Assembly: GCF_003096555.1 (NCBI RefSeq)
Contig: NZ_QEKM01000001.1
Span: 3,534,001-3,598,000, forward strand
DNA from: Simplicispira sp. 125
GTDB lineage: Bacteria > Pseudomonadota > Gammaproteobacteria > Burkholderiales > Burkholderiaceae_C
Length of the DNA stretch: 64,000 bases
Direction: 5' to 3'
The notes under the pieces were generated by a model. It was not told where the DNA came from, ran no database searches, and worked only from the letters and a program-made list of their open reading frames with translations. This document shows positions 47,059-55,604 of this stretch, piece by piece. Numbering within the stretch: position 1 is the stretch's first letter; every line of letters begins with the position of its first letter. A program made the position numbers and the translations under genes.

Positions 47059-47777
47059 GGTGAGGAGGTCTCCGGGGTTGAAGGGGGATGGGATGCGCCG
47101 GGGCGGCGTTTGCTGCGCAAACCCAGCACGCGCCACGACAGTTGAGAGAGTTCGCGCACCACCTCGGCGGGCGAGAGGCGTCCGTCGGGCCGGTACCAGT
47201 GGTACAGAAAGCCTGGCAGGCTGCAGGCCGCCAGCGCGGTCAGGCGCGTTTCCTTGAAATCGAACATGCCGTCCTGCCGGCCTTCCTCCATCAGGGTGCA
47301 CAGGCGTTCGTAGAAGTGGTTGGCCAGCTTCTTTTGCATGGCGATGTACTCGGGCCGGTACACCTGGGGCTCGCGGTACGGAAAGAAGGCTGCGGGGTGG
47401 TGCTCGATGGTGGAGCGGATCAGCCGCTCGATGCCTTCCGTGACTTTGGTGTGTGCGGGGCGGTGGTCGTCCTCCGGGAAATCCATGGCTGTAAAGCAGG
47501 CCACGGTGGGCCGCCACGACAGTGTTTCGAAGATTTCCTGCTTGTTGTGAAAGTAGTAGTAGACATAGGGCTTGGTCACGCCCAGCGCGCTCACGATCTG
47601 CTCCATCGTGGTGTTGGCGTAGCCCTGCTGGTCGAACAACACCTCGGCGGCCTTGAGGATGCGCTCGCGCTTTTCGTCGGTACTGGCCGTAGATGTCTTC
47701 TGGCGCCCGCGCGCCTTGACCGGCGACGTGCCCAGTGTGGCTGCGGTTGGTGTTGGTGTCGCTCTGGTTATACCCAT
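47055..47777 (-). CDS. TetR/AcrR-family transcriptional regulator
   Basis: 240 residues from ATG 47777 (MGITRATPT); ATG 47786 adds three. HTH region ILKAAEVLFDQQGYANTTME followed by ALGVTKPYVYYYFHNKQEIF. Ligand domain contains the FAD-regulator-like HWYRPDGRLSPAEVVRELS. The start codon lies inside a TACCCATGGGTA palindrome (47771-47782), so autorepression is likely. Divergent from the acyl-CoA ligase and coupled to the binding-protein gene. Confidence 0.92.
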   Translation of the reverse strand: MGITRATPTPTAATLGTSPVKARGRQKTSTASTDEKRERILKAAEVLFDQQGYANTTMEQIVSALGVTKPYVYYYFHNKQEIFETLSWRPTVACFTAMDFPEDDHRPAHTKVTEGIERLIRSTIEHHPAAFFPYREPQVYRPEYIAMQKKLANHFYERLCTLMEEGRQDGMFDFKETRLTALAACSLPGFLYHWYRPDGRLSPAEVVRELSQLSWRVLGLRSKRRPGASHPPSTPETSSP

Positions 47778-47803
47778 GGGTATCATTGTTCTACCAATCG
47801 GTA
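47771..47803. promoter_or_regulatory. Paired TetR operators TACCnATnGGTA, 21 bp apart
   Basis: TACCCATGGGTA (47771-47782) and TACCAATCGGTA (47792-47803) share the form TACCnATnGGTA. Their starts are 21 bp apart, two helical turns. They lie between the divergent tetR and ligase genes and fit binding by two TetR dimers on one face of the DNA. Confidence 0.75.
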
Positions 47804-47886
47804 TATATTGGCAAGACGCTGGCAGGGCCATGCGCCTATCGCAAACCCTGAGTCACGGCGGAATAAGACACACAGGAGACACATTC

Positions 47887-49512
47887 ATGACCGATCCCAT
47901 CCCTGGCGCCGCAGGCGCGCCCCTTGCACAGCCCCTGCATGAATACCTGCGCGGCCATGCGCGCGCCACCCCTGAAGGCGTGGCCTGCATCTGGTACGGG
48001 CACACCATCACCTGGGCCGAGCTGGACCGCGCCAGCGATGCCTTTGCCGCGCGCCTGCAGGCCCTGGGGGTGAAAAAGGGCGACCCGGTAGCGCTGTTCC
48101 TGAACAACTGTCCGCAGTACCTCATGGCGCACTTCGGCATCCAGAAGATCGGTGCCATCGTCTGCCCCTGCGGCCCGTTGAACAAAGAGCACGAACTGCA
48201 ATACCAGCTGGGCGACCTGCAGGCGCGCGTCATCGTGGCGGCCGAATCCCTCTTGCCCGTGGTGGACAAGGTGCGCGCCCAAACGGCATTGCAGCATGTG
48301 TTTGTCGTGCGCTACGCCGAACTGCTGCCCGATGCCCCCGCCATTGATGTGCCGGCGGAGTTGCTGGCCATGCGTGCCGCGGCCGCAACCGTGCCCGCCG
48401 GGTGCGAAGACTTTCTGGCCACCGTGCGCGCGGGCGGCTCGCCCGCTCCGGTGCAGATCGCCATGGACGATGTGGCACTGATGACCTACACCTCGGGCAC
48501 CACGGGCTTGCCCAAGGGCGCCATGCTGACCTATGGCAATGCATTGTTCAAGACGGCGGCGGCCGCGCAATGCAACGGTGTGCGCGGCGACGATGTGCTG
48601 CTGTCTGTCGCGCCGCTGTACCACATTGCCGGCATGGTCATGGGCGTGAACGTGCCGGTATTCACGGGCGCCACCTCGGTGCTGATGTACCGCTTTGACC
48701 CCCTGGGCGTGGCGCAGGCGCTGGAGCGCCACCGCGTGGGCTGGTGGTACAGCATCGCCCCCATGAACGCCGCCCTGATGCAGGTGCCCGGCCTGCGCGA
48801 GCGCGACCTGACAGCGCTGCGCATGAACCCGGTCACCAGCTTCGGCATCACGCTGACCGAGGCGCTGGCGCAGCAGTGGAAACAGTTTGCTCCGAACTGC
48901 GCCAGTTTTGAGGCCTCGTATGGCCTGTCGGAAACCCACACCGTGGACACCAGCATGCCGCATGACGCGATTCGCTGGGGCACCCAGGGCAAGGCCGTGC
49001 CGGGCAACGAAATCCGCATCATCGACCCCGAAACGGGCGCCACGCTGCCGGCGGGTGAAATGGGCGAAATCATCGTGCGCGGCCCCGGCAACTTCAAGGG
49101 CTACTGGAACAAGCCCGAGGCCACCGCGCAGACGCTGCGCAATGGCTGGGTGCATACCGGCGACATGGGCCGGATCGACGCTGACGGCTACCTCACCTTC
49201 ACGGGCCGCTTCAAGGAAATGATCAAGGTCTCGGGCTACAGCGTGTTCCCCGAAGAAGTGGAGGCCATCTTGTGCAAGCACCCCGCCGTGGCCCAGGCGG
49301 CGGTGATCGGCGTGCCCGATGCCGAAAAGGGAGAGATCGTGCGTGCCTTCATTGTGAAGAAACCGGGCCAGGACGTGGACGCCGCAGCCTTGCTGCAATG
49401 GGCGCGCGAGAACATGGCCACCTACAAGGCGCCGCGCGAGCTGCGTTTCATCGACGCCTTGCCGTCAACCGGCGCAGGCAAGGTGCTGCGCCGCATGCTC
49501 AAGGACGAGTGA
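47887..49512 (+). CDS. AMP-dependent acyl-CoA synthetase/ligase
   Basis: 541-residue ANL-superfamily ligase forming acyl-CoA from an organic acid. P-loop TYTSGTTGLPKGAML (200-214), A5-type YGLSETHTVDTSM, GWVHTGDMGRIDADGYLTFT, hinge GRFKEMIKVSGYSVFPEEVE, and C-terminal catalytic K532 in TGAGKVLRRML. AGGAG at 47874 gives the start at 47887. Divergent from tetR and upstream of the carboxylase. Chain-length preference unknown. Confidence 0.92.
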   Translation: MTDPIPGAAGAPLAQPLHEYLRGHARATPEGVACIWYGHTITWAELDRASDAFAARLQALGVKKGDPVALFLNNCPQYLMAHFGIQKIGAIVCPCGPLNKEHELQYQLGDLQARVIVAAESLLPVVDKVRAQTALQHVFVVRYAELLPDAPAIDVPAELLAMRAAAATVPAGCEDFLATVRAGGSPAPVQIAMDDVALMTYTSGTTGLPKGAMLTYGNALFKTAAAAQCNGVRGDDVLLSVAPLYHIAGMVMGVNVPVFTGATSVLMYRFDPLGVAQALERHRVGWWYSIAPMNAALMQVPGLRERDLTALRMNPVTSFGITLTEALAQQWKQFAPNCASFEASYGLSETHTVDTSMPHDAIRWGTQGKAVPGNEIRIIDPETGATLPAGEMGEIIVRGPGNFKGYWNKPEATAQTLRNGWVHTGDMGRIDADGYLTFTGRFKEMIKVSGYSVFPEEVEAILCKHPAVAQAAVIGVPDAEKGEIVRAFIVKKPGQDVDAAALLQWARENMATYKAPRELRFIDALPSTGAGKVLRRMLKDE

Positions 49513-49680
49513 CACCCCCCTGTGGCGCTGCGCGCCTTCCCCCCGCTCTCGCAGCGCTGCGCGCTGCGGGCAGGGGGGGCGCCACCAGCGCACGCAAGCG
49601 AAGCGCCGCCTAGGCAGCTTGGCGGCCCTTGCGCGGCTGCCCTGGCCTGGGCAGCGCCTGTTTCACACGCAGCGCCTAGA
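49513..49680. repeat. GC-rich intergenic element
   Basis: Stretch of CTGCGCGCC, CGCAGCGCTGCGCGCTGCGG, GGCGGCCCTTGCGC and GGCAGCGCC blocks after the ligase stop. It resembles a long GC-rich intergenic repeat I recall from Comamonadaceae genomes; it appears once here, so repetition cannot be shown. Strong self-complementarity (GCAGCGC/GCGCTGC) could end transcription. Confidence 0.45.
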
Positions 49681-49701
49681 TCATTGAGATGTCACCGAAA
49701 T

Positions 49702-49746
49702 AGGCCTGCAGCGCTTATGCAGCAAACGCTGGCAGCTATCAAAAAA
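49702..49746 (-). repeat. Interspersed AGCGCT repeat, copy D
   Basis: Minus-strand TGATAGCTGCCAGCGTTTGC then TGCATAAGCGCTGCAGGCC. It ends 12 bases before the carboxylase start, so it sits in the 5' leader of that gene. Confidence 0.75.
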
Positions 49747-49757
49747 GAAGCAAAACC

Positions 49758-52700
49758 ATGAACTCGCCGTATTTTTCCAAAGTCTTGATCGCCAACCGGG
49801 GAGAGGTGGCCCTGCGCATTGCGCGTGCGCTGCACGACCTGGGAGTTGCCAGCGTTGCGGTGTATGCCGACGACGACGCCCAGGCGCCCCATGTGCATGC
49901 CGCCATCGAGGCCGTGGCGCTGGGAGCCACCGGGCCTGCGGCCTACCTGGACGCTGCGCGGCTGCTGGCCATTGCGCAGGCCACAGGCTGTGATGCCGTG
50001 CACCCCGGCTACGGTTTCTTGAGCGAGCGCGCCGACTTTGCCCAGGCTTGCCAGGCGGCGGGCCTGCGCTTCATTGGTCCCACGCCCGCGCAGTTGGCGC
50101 TGTTTGGCGACAAGGCCCAGGCGCGCGCGTTGGCGCAGCGTTGCAGCGTGCCGCTGATGCCGGGCACGCAGCACGAGGTCACGCTCGAAGAGGCCCAGTC
50201 TTTCTGGCAGTCCCAGCAGGTGGATGGACGGAAGGTGGGCATCGTCATCAAGGCCATTGGCGGTGGCGGTGGGCGCGGTATGCGCGCCGTGCAGTCTGAG
50301 GCCGAACTGCCTGCCGCGTGGGACACCTGCCGCCGCGAGGCGCAGGCCGCCTTCGGCGTGGCGGGCGTTTACGTGGAGCGCCTGATGGAGAACGCGCGCC
50401 ACATCGAGGTGCAGGTGCTGGGCGATGGAGCGCAGGCGATTGCCCTGGGCGAGCGCGAATGCACGCTGCAGCGGCGCTTCCAGAAACTGGTGGAGATTGC
50501 GCCCAGCCCCTCCCTCACGCAGGAGCTTCGCCAGCGCATCACGGCAGACGCCCTGACGATGGCGCGCACCGTGGCCTATGAGGGATTGGGCACCTTTGAA
50601 TTCCTGGTGGATCTGGCTTGCGAATCATTGCCCTACGTTTTCATCGAAGCCAATCCGCGCCTGCAGGTCGAACACACCATCACCGAAGAGGTCACGGGTG
50701 TGGACCTGGTGCAGGCGCAGATCCAGCTGGCGGCAGGCCAAAGCCTGCACGACCTGGGCCTGGACCCGGCCGCGCCGCCGCCGGTACGGGGCTATGCCAT
50801 GCAATGGCGCATCAACGCCGAAACGCTGGATGCGCAGGGCGGCGCGGTGGCGGGCAGCGGCGCGCTGACGCGCTTTGACCTGCCTGCCGGGCCGGGCGTA
50901 CGTGTGGACACCCACGGTGTGGCCGGCGCCACGCCTTCGCCCCACTACGACACGCTGCTGGCCAAGCTCATCGTGTCCTCGCGCAGCAGCCACTTTGCCG
51001 ATGTGCTGCGCCGCTCGCAACGTGCCCTGGCCGAGTGCCGCATTGAAGGCGTCGCTACCAACCTTTCGCTGCTACGCGCCGTGGCCGAGCGGCCTGAGAT
51101 GGCCAGCCAGCAGGTGCACACGCGCTGGGTGGAGCAGGTGCTGCCAGCGTTGCTGTATGCTACTAAAAAGATAGCTGATAGCGCTTATCTTGTAAGCGCT
51201 GGAGGCCAAAATCATTCAAACTCTGCAACCGCCACCCCCTTGGCCGCAGCCGACCCGAACAGCGTTTGCGCCCCCATGCCCGCACGCCTGGTGCAGTGGG
51301 CCGTGGCCGTGGGCGATGTGGTGGCGGCCGGTGCCGACCTGGCGGTGCTCGAATCCATGAAGATGGAGCATGTGCTGCTGGCGCCCCATGCCGGGCGTGT
51401 GCAGTCGATGGCCGCAGCGCCCGGGGCGTATCTGGTGCAGGCCCAGCCGCTGCTGGTGCTTGCACCCGTGCAGGACGCCGCCGCAGTGGCGCAGGCCCAG
51501 GCGCACGAGAGCGACCCGGACCACATTCGCGCCGACCTGCAGCGTGTCATCGACCGCCACGCCTTCACCCTCGACGTCCATCGCCCCGCTGCAGTGGCCA
51601 AGCGCCACGCGCAAGGCCAGCGCACGGCGCGCGAGAACATTGCCGACCTGTGCGATGCAGGCAGCTTCATCGAATACGGTGCGCTGGCCGTGGCCGCGCA
51701 GGCCCGCCGCCGCAGCATGGACGACCTCATCGCCAACACCCCGGCCGACGGCATGGTGACGGGCATTGGCGCCGTCAACGGCGCGCAATGCGGTGAGGAG
51801 CGGGCGCGCACGGTCGTCATGGCCTACGACGCCACCGTGCTCGCGGGCACGCAGGGCGCGCGCAACCATGCCAAGACCGACCGCATGCTGGGCGTGGCGC
51901 TCGACCAGCAATTGCCCGTGGTGCTGTTTGCCGAAGGCGGCGGCGGCCGCCCGGGCGATACCGACATCCCCGTGGTGGCGGGCCTGCATGTCCATACTTT
52001 TGCCAGCTACGCCGCGCTGTCGGGCCAGGTGCCCGTGGTGGGCATCACGGCCGGGCGCTGCTTTGCCGGCAACGCTGCCCTGCTGGGCTGCAGCGACGTC
52101 ATCATCGCCACGCGCCAAAGCAACATCGGCATGGGCGGCCCGGCCATGATCGAGGGCGGCGGCCTGGGCGTCTTCAAGCCCGAGCAGATTGGCCCGAGCA
52201 GCGTGCAGCACGCCAACGGCGTGATCGACGTGCTGGTCGAGGACGAGGTGCAAGCCGTGGCCGCCGCACGCCACTATCTGTCGTTCTTCCAGGGGCGCCG
52301 GGCCGACTGGAGCGCGCCCGACCAGCGCGCCCTGCGCAGCGTGGTGCCCGAAAACCGCCTGCGTGTGTACGACACCCGCACCGCCATGAGCGGCCTGGTG
52401 GACGAAGGCAGCCTGCTGGCGCTGCGCACCGGCTTTGGCGCCGGCATCCATACCGCGCTGGCGCGCATCGAGGGGCGCCCCGTGGGCTTGCTGGCCAACA
52501 ACCCGCTGCACCTGGGCGGCGCCATCGACGCCGATGCGGCCGACAAAGCCGCGCGCTTCATGCAACTGTGCAACGCGCATGGCCTGCCCATCGTCAGCCT
52601 GATCGACACGCCCGGCTTCATGGTCGGCCCCGAGGTCGAGCAGACGGCGCAGGTGCGCCATGTGAGCCGCCTGTTCGTCACCGCCGCGCACCTGCGCGTG

Positions 52701-53069
52701 CCGTTTTTCAGCGTGGTGCTGCGCAAAGGCTACGGCCTGGGCGCCATGGGCATGGCGGCCGGTGGCCTGCATGCGCCCGTGTTCACCGTGGCCTGGCCCA
52801 CGGGGGAGTTTGGCGCCATGGGGCTGGAGGGCGCGGTGCGCCTGGGTTTCAAGAAAGAACTCGAAGCCCTCCCCGAAGGCCCCGAGCGCGAAGCGCTGTA
52901 CCAAAAGCTGGTCGCCAAGTCGTATGCCAACGGCGAAGCCATGCACATGGCCGCCACGCTGGAGATCGACGCCGTGATCGACCCGTTGGACACGCGCACC
53001 TGGCTGGCGCGGGGGTTGGCCTCGGCGCGCGTGGGTGCACTCGGAGCGCGCTTTATCGACACCTGGTAG
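49758..53069 (+). CDS. Single-chain biotin-dependent acyl-CoA carboxylase (BC-BCCP-CT)
   Basis: 1103 residues joining all parts of a biotin carboxylase system. Biotin carboxylase 1-450 (KVLIANRGEVALRIARAL, HPGYGFLSE, KAIGGGGGRGMR, EANPRLQVEHTITEEVTG); biotin carrier ~498-565 with ESMKMEH, biotin on K535; carboxyltransferase ~600-1103 with the two crotonase-like halves fused (SFIEYGALAV, GMGGPAMIEGGGLGVF; SLIDTPGFMVGPEVE, AMGLEGAVRLGFKKEL). It resembles the single-chain long-chain acyl-CoA carboxylase type rather than two-subunit PCC/MCC. Residues 472-485 in the BC-BCCP linker are encoded by a repeat copy. Follows the acyl-CoA ligase, likely supplying its substrate. Confidence 0.92.
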   Translation: MNSPYFSKVLIANRGEVALRIARALHDLGVASVAVYADDDAQAPHVHAAIEAVALGATGPAAYLDAARLLAIAQATGCDAVHPGYGFLSERADFAQACQAAGLRFIGPTPAQLALFGDKAQARALAQRCSVPLMPGTQHEVTLEEAQSFWQSQQVDGRKVGIVIKAIGGGGGRGMRAVQSEAELPAAWDTCRREAQAAFGVAGVYVERLMENARHIEVQVLGDGAQAIALGERECTLQRRFQKLVEIAPSPSLTQELRQRITADALTMARTVAYEGLGTFEFLVDLACESLPYVFIEANPRLQVEHTITEEVTGVDLVQAQIQLAAGQSLHDLGLDPAAPPPVRGYAMQWRINAETLDAQGGAVAGSGALTRFDLPAGPGVRVDTHGVAGATPSPHYDTLLAKLIVSSRSSHFADVLRRSQRALAECRIEGVATNLSLLRAVAERPEMASQQVHTRWVEQVLPALLYATKKIADSAYLVSAGGQNHSNSATATPLAAADPNSVCAPMPARLVQWAVAVGDVVAAGADLAVLESMKMEHVLLAPHAGRVQSMAAAPGAYLVQAQPLLVLAPVQDAAAVAQAQAHESDPDHIRADLQRVIDRHAFTLDVHRPAAVAKRHAQGQRTARENIADLCDAGSFIEYGALAVAAQARRRSMDDLIANTPADGMVTGIGAVNGAQCGEERARTVVMAYDATVLAGTQGARNHAKTDRMLGVALDQQLPVVLFAEGGGGRPGDTDIPVVAGLHVHTFASYAALSGQVPVVGITAGRCFAGNAALLGCSDVIIATRQSNIGMGGPAMIEGGGLGVFKPEQIGPSSVQHANGVIDVLVEDEVQAVAAARHYLSFFQGRRADWSAPDQRALRSVVPENRLRVYDTRTAMSGLVDEGSLLALRTGFGAGIHTALARIEGRPVGLLANNPLHLGGAIDADAADKAARFMQLCNAHGLPIVSLIDTPGFMVGPEVEQTAQVRHVSRLFVTAAHLRVPFFSVVLRKGYGLGAMGMAAGGLHAPVFTVAWPTGEFGAMGLEGAVRLGFKKELEALPEGPEREALYQKLVAKSYANGEAMHMAATLEIDAVIDPLDTRTWLARGLASARVGALGARFIDTW
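51171..51212 (+). repeat. Interspersed AGCGCT repeat, copy E (inside carboxylase)
   Basis: ATAGCTGATAGCGCTTATCT then TGTAAGCGCTGGAGGCCAAAAT, the best-preserved copy, with both cores intact (hairpin AGCGCTTA/TAAGCGCT). In frame; encodes IADSAYLVSAGGQN in the inter-domain linker. Confidence 0.8.
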
Positions 53070-53218
53070 ATCCTTGCGCCCGGCCCGTGGCAAGGCCGTG
53101 GTGCGGGCAGGGGCGTGCCCTGTTCACGCGGTGGCCGTGCTAAGCTGAAACGCTTGTCAGCCGCACCGGGCGAGCCTGCCCGGCGCAGGCCTTATCGCAC
53201 CCATCACGGAGTTCCCCC

Positions 53219-54349
53219 ATGCCCGGTCTTTTGCCCGATATCGATCCCGACGGTTTGCTCGAATTTTCGGTGGTCTACACCGACCGCGCGCTCAACCACA
53301 TGTCCAAACGCTTTACCGGCGTCATGCAGGACATCCTGGGCACGCTCAAAGAGGTCTACCACGCCCACACCGCCGTACTGGTGCCCGGCAGCGGCACCTT
53401 TGGCATGGAGGCCGTGGCGCGCCAGTTTGCCAACCAGCAAAAAGTGCTGATCGTGCGCAACGGCTGGTTCAGCTACCGCTGGAGCCAGATTTTTGATGCC
53501 GACAAAGGCCTGGGCGGCGGCGCCATCGTGTGCAAAGCCCGCAAGCAGGGCGATGGCCCGCAGGCGCCCTGGGCCCCGTGCCCGGCAGACGAAGTGGTGG
53601 CCGCCATCCGCGCCGAGCAACCCAAGGTGGTGTTCGCCCCCCATGTCGAGACCGCCAGCGGCATCATCCTGAGCGACGACTACCTGCGCGCCATCAGCGC
53701 TGCCGCACACGAGGTGGGCGCGCTGTTCGTGCTCGACTGCGTGGCCTCGGGGGCGATGTGGGTGGACATGCAGGCCACGGGCGTCGATGTGCTGATTTCC
53801 GCGCCGCAAAAGGGCTGGAGCAGTTCGCCCTGCTGCGCCATGGTGATGCTGAGTGAGCGCGCGCGCTTGGGCCTAGAAGGCACGACGAGCAGCAGCTTCT
53901 CGTGCGATCTGAAGAAGTGGATGCAAATCGCCGAAGGCTACGAAAAAGGCCAGCACGCCTACCACACCACCATGCCTACCGACGCGCTGGTACGCCTGCG
54001 CGATGTGATGCTGGAGACGCGGGAATATGGTTTTGACAAGGTGCGCCAGGAGCAGATCGAACTGGGTGCCCAGGTGCGCGCGCTGCTCGAATCGCGCGGC
54101 TTCCCCAGCGTGGCTGCCGAAGGCTGGAAGGCGCCCGGCGTGGTGGTCAGCTACACCACGGACCCCGGCATCCAGAACGCCAGCAAGTTCGCTGCCGTGG
54201 GCCTGCAAACGGCCTCGGGCGTGCCGCTGCAGTGCGACGAGGGGCCGGACTTCAAGAGCTTCCGCATTGGCCTGTTCGGCCTGGAGAAGTGGCACAACGT
54301 GGAGCGCACGGTGGGCCACCTGCGCTCGGCACTGGATCAAATCGCCTGA
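53219..54349 (+). CDS. Class V aminotransferase (alanine-glyoxylate type)
   Basis: 376-residue PLP enzyme of aminotransferase class V. AVLVPGSGTFGMEAVARQF, DCVASGAMWVDMQATGVDVL and Schiff-base K198 in ISAPQKGWSSSPCCAMVML. Related enzymes use alanine, serine or aspartate with glyoxylate or similar acceptors; the substrate here is not evident. GGAG precedes the ATG by 8 nt. ogt starts 13 bases after its stop. Confidence 0.9.
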   Translation: MPGLLPDIDPDGLLEFSVVYTDRALNHMSKRFTGVMQDILGTLKEVYHAHTAVLVPGSGTFGMEAVARQFANQQKVLIVRNGWFSYRWSQIFDADKGLGGGAIVCKARKQGDGPQAPWAPCPADEVVAAIRAEQPKVVFAPHVETASGIILSDDYLRAISAAAHEVGALFVLDCVASGAMWVDMQATGVDVLISAPQKGWSSSPCCAMVMLSERARLGLEGTTSSSFSCDLKKWMQIAEGYEKGQHAYHTTMPTDALVRLRDVMLETREYGFDKVRQEQIELGAQVRALLESRGFPSVAAEGWKAPGVVVSYTTDPGIQNASKFAAVGLQTASGVPLQCDEGPDFKSFRIGLFGLEKWHNVERTVGHLRSALDQIA

Positions 54350-54362
54350 CCACCTCCGGCCC

Positions 54363-54890
54363 ATGGCCTTGCTCTCGCGCCAGCTCTCCACCCCCTTGGG
54401 CGAGATGCTGGCCGTGGCCTCGCCCCAGGGCCTGTGCCTCCTTGAATTCGTGGGCCAGGGCGGCGTGGAGCGCGAGCTGGCCCAGGTCGAGGCCGCGCGT
54501 GGCGGCCCGGCGCAGCCGGGCGACAGCGCGGTGCTGACGCAGACGGCCCACGAACTGGCCGAATATTTCGCCGGGCAACGCCAGCGCTTTGGCGTGCCGC
54601 TGGACCTGGTGGGCACCCCCTTCCAACTCAGTGCCTGGCAGGCCCTGCTGGCCATCCCCTACGGGCAGACGCGCAGCTACGCAAGCCAAGCCCGCGCCAT
54701 CGCCCGCCCCAACGCCACGCGCGCCGTGGCGGCGGCCAACGGGCAGAACAAGGTCTCCATCATCGTGCCCTGCCACCGCGTGATCGGCAGCGATGGCAGC
54801 CTCACCGGCTTTGGCGGCGGCCTGCCGCGCAAGCGGGCGCTGCTGGCGCTGGAGTCGCCACCGGGGCGTGGCTTGTTTGCTGAAGCGTAG
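54363..54890 (+). CDS. ogt: Methylated-DNA--[protein]-cysteine S-methyltransferase
   Basis: 175-residue DNA repair protein removing alkyl groups from O6-alkylguanine onto its own Cys. Active-site PCHRVIGSDGSLTGFGGG with C137; DNA-binding helix GTPFQLSAWQALLAIPYGQT and RAVAAANGQNKVSIIV. N-terminus lacks an Ada regulatory domain. ATG 54363 lies 13 bases after the aminotransferase stop, so probably cotranscribed. Convergent with higA. Confidence 0.95.
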   Translation: MALLSRQLSTPLGEMLAVASPQGLCLLEFVGQGGVERELAQVEAARGGPAQPGDSAVLTQTAHELAEYFAGQRQRFGVPLDLVGTPFQLSAWQALLAIPYGQTRSYASQARAIARPNATRAVAAANGQNKVSIIVPCHRVIGSDGSLTGFGGGLPRKRALLALESPPGRGLFAEA

Positions 54891-54919
54891 AAGCTTGTGA
54901 GATGCGCAGGGTCTGCAGT

Positions 54920-55231
54920 TCAGGCCGGGTGCAATTCGAGGGGATTCACTGCCATCACTGCAATCTGCAGTGTTTCGTCCAGCTCGGCCGTGCGCAGGTC
55001 ATAGGCCGTTTGCAGGTTCAACCACGATTGCGCGTCACCACCAAAAAAGCGGCTTAAACGCAAGGCCGTATCTGCGGTGATGCCGCGCCGTTCCAGCACG
55101 ATGTCGTTAATGCGCGATGCTGGAACGTGCAGTTGTTTGGCCAATGCGTTGGCGCTCATTTCCATGGACTTGAGGTAATCCTCACGCAATACCTCGCCAG
55201 GGTGTACGGGACGCATACCGTTCTTGAACAT
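54920..55231 (-). CDS. higA: HigA-family antitoxin
   Basis: 103-residue XRE/HTH antitoxin: MRPVHPGEVLREDYLKSMEM, NALAKQLHVPASRINDIVLE and GDAQSWLNLQTAYDLR are typical of VapI/HigA. ATG 55231 has AAGGAG at 6-nt spacing. It lies 22 nt downstream of higB (toxin first, the HigBA order) and should repress the pair from the palindromes near 55548-55573. Confidence 0.94.
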   Translation of the reverse strand: MFKNGMRPVHPGEVLREDYLKSMEMSANALAKQLHVPASRINDIVLERRGITADTALRLSRFFGGDAQSWLNLQTAYDLRTAELDETLQIAVMAVNPLELHPA

Positions 55232-55253
55232 GTGTTTCTCCTTCTGATGGCGG

Positions 55254-55535
55254 TCAGTGGTAATCCACAATCTCCGCGTTGGCAGCACCTTTGTCCGTCC
55301 AGACGAAACACAGCCGCCACTGGTCGTTGATGCGGATGCTGTGCTGGCCTTTCCGGTTTCCTGTCAGCGTTTCCAGGCGATTGCCTGGCGGGCTGCGCAA
55401 AAAGTCCAGTGTCTGCGCCGCATCCAGTTGGGCCAGTTTCCGTTCTGCCACAGCTTGGATGTTGGTAAAGCGGCGGGTTGTACCGCTGCAGAACAGTCGC
55501 TGCGTTTCTGCGCAGTTGAAGGACAAGATCGCCAT
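55254..55535 (-). CDS. higB: HigB-family mRNA interferase toxin (RelE superfamily)
   Basis: 93-residue RelE-type toxin: MAILSFNCAETQRLF, AERKLAQLDAAQTLDFLRSP, SIRINDQWRLCFVWTDK and C-terminal EIVDYH. HigB toxins cut mRNA in the ribosome A site. Start at 55535 is family-like; a longer frame would run into the operator. Confidence 0.93.
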   Translation of the reverse strand: MAILSFNCAETQRLFCSGTTRRFTNIQAVAERKLAQLDAAQTLDFLRSPPGNRLETLTGNRKGQHSIRINDQWRLCFVWTDKGAANAEIVDYH

Positions 55536-55543
55536 GCGGTCAG

Positions 55544-55573
55544 ATTTTATACCGTTTACCGGCAATCGGTAAA
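55544..55573 (-). promoter_or_regulatory. higBA promoter/operator
   Basis: On the minus strand TATAAAAT (plus 55544-55551) is a -10-like box. Upstream lies a perfect 7-bp inverted repeat TTTACCG (55555-55561)/CGGTAAA (55567-55573), and a third half-site TATACCG (55548-55554) overlaps the -10. Suits HigA autorepression. Confidence 0.65.
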
Positions 55574-55604
55574 TAACGACTGCGCGCTGCTGGCCACCGA
55601 AGAC

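Noticed and set aside
51216..53093. 625-codon minus-strand frame opposite the carboxylase
   Set aside because: Antisense shadow; no domain, and the plus-strand product has intact catalytic motifs throughout.
55536..55565. Longer higB start at 55565
   Set aside because: It would translate through the -10 box and operator; MAILSFN at 55535 fits the family.
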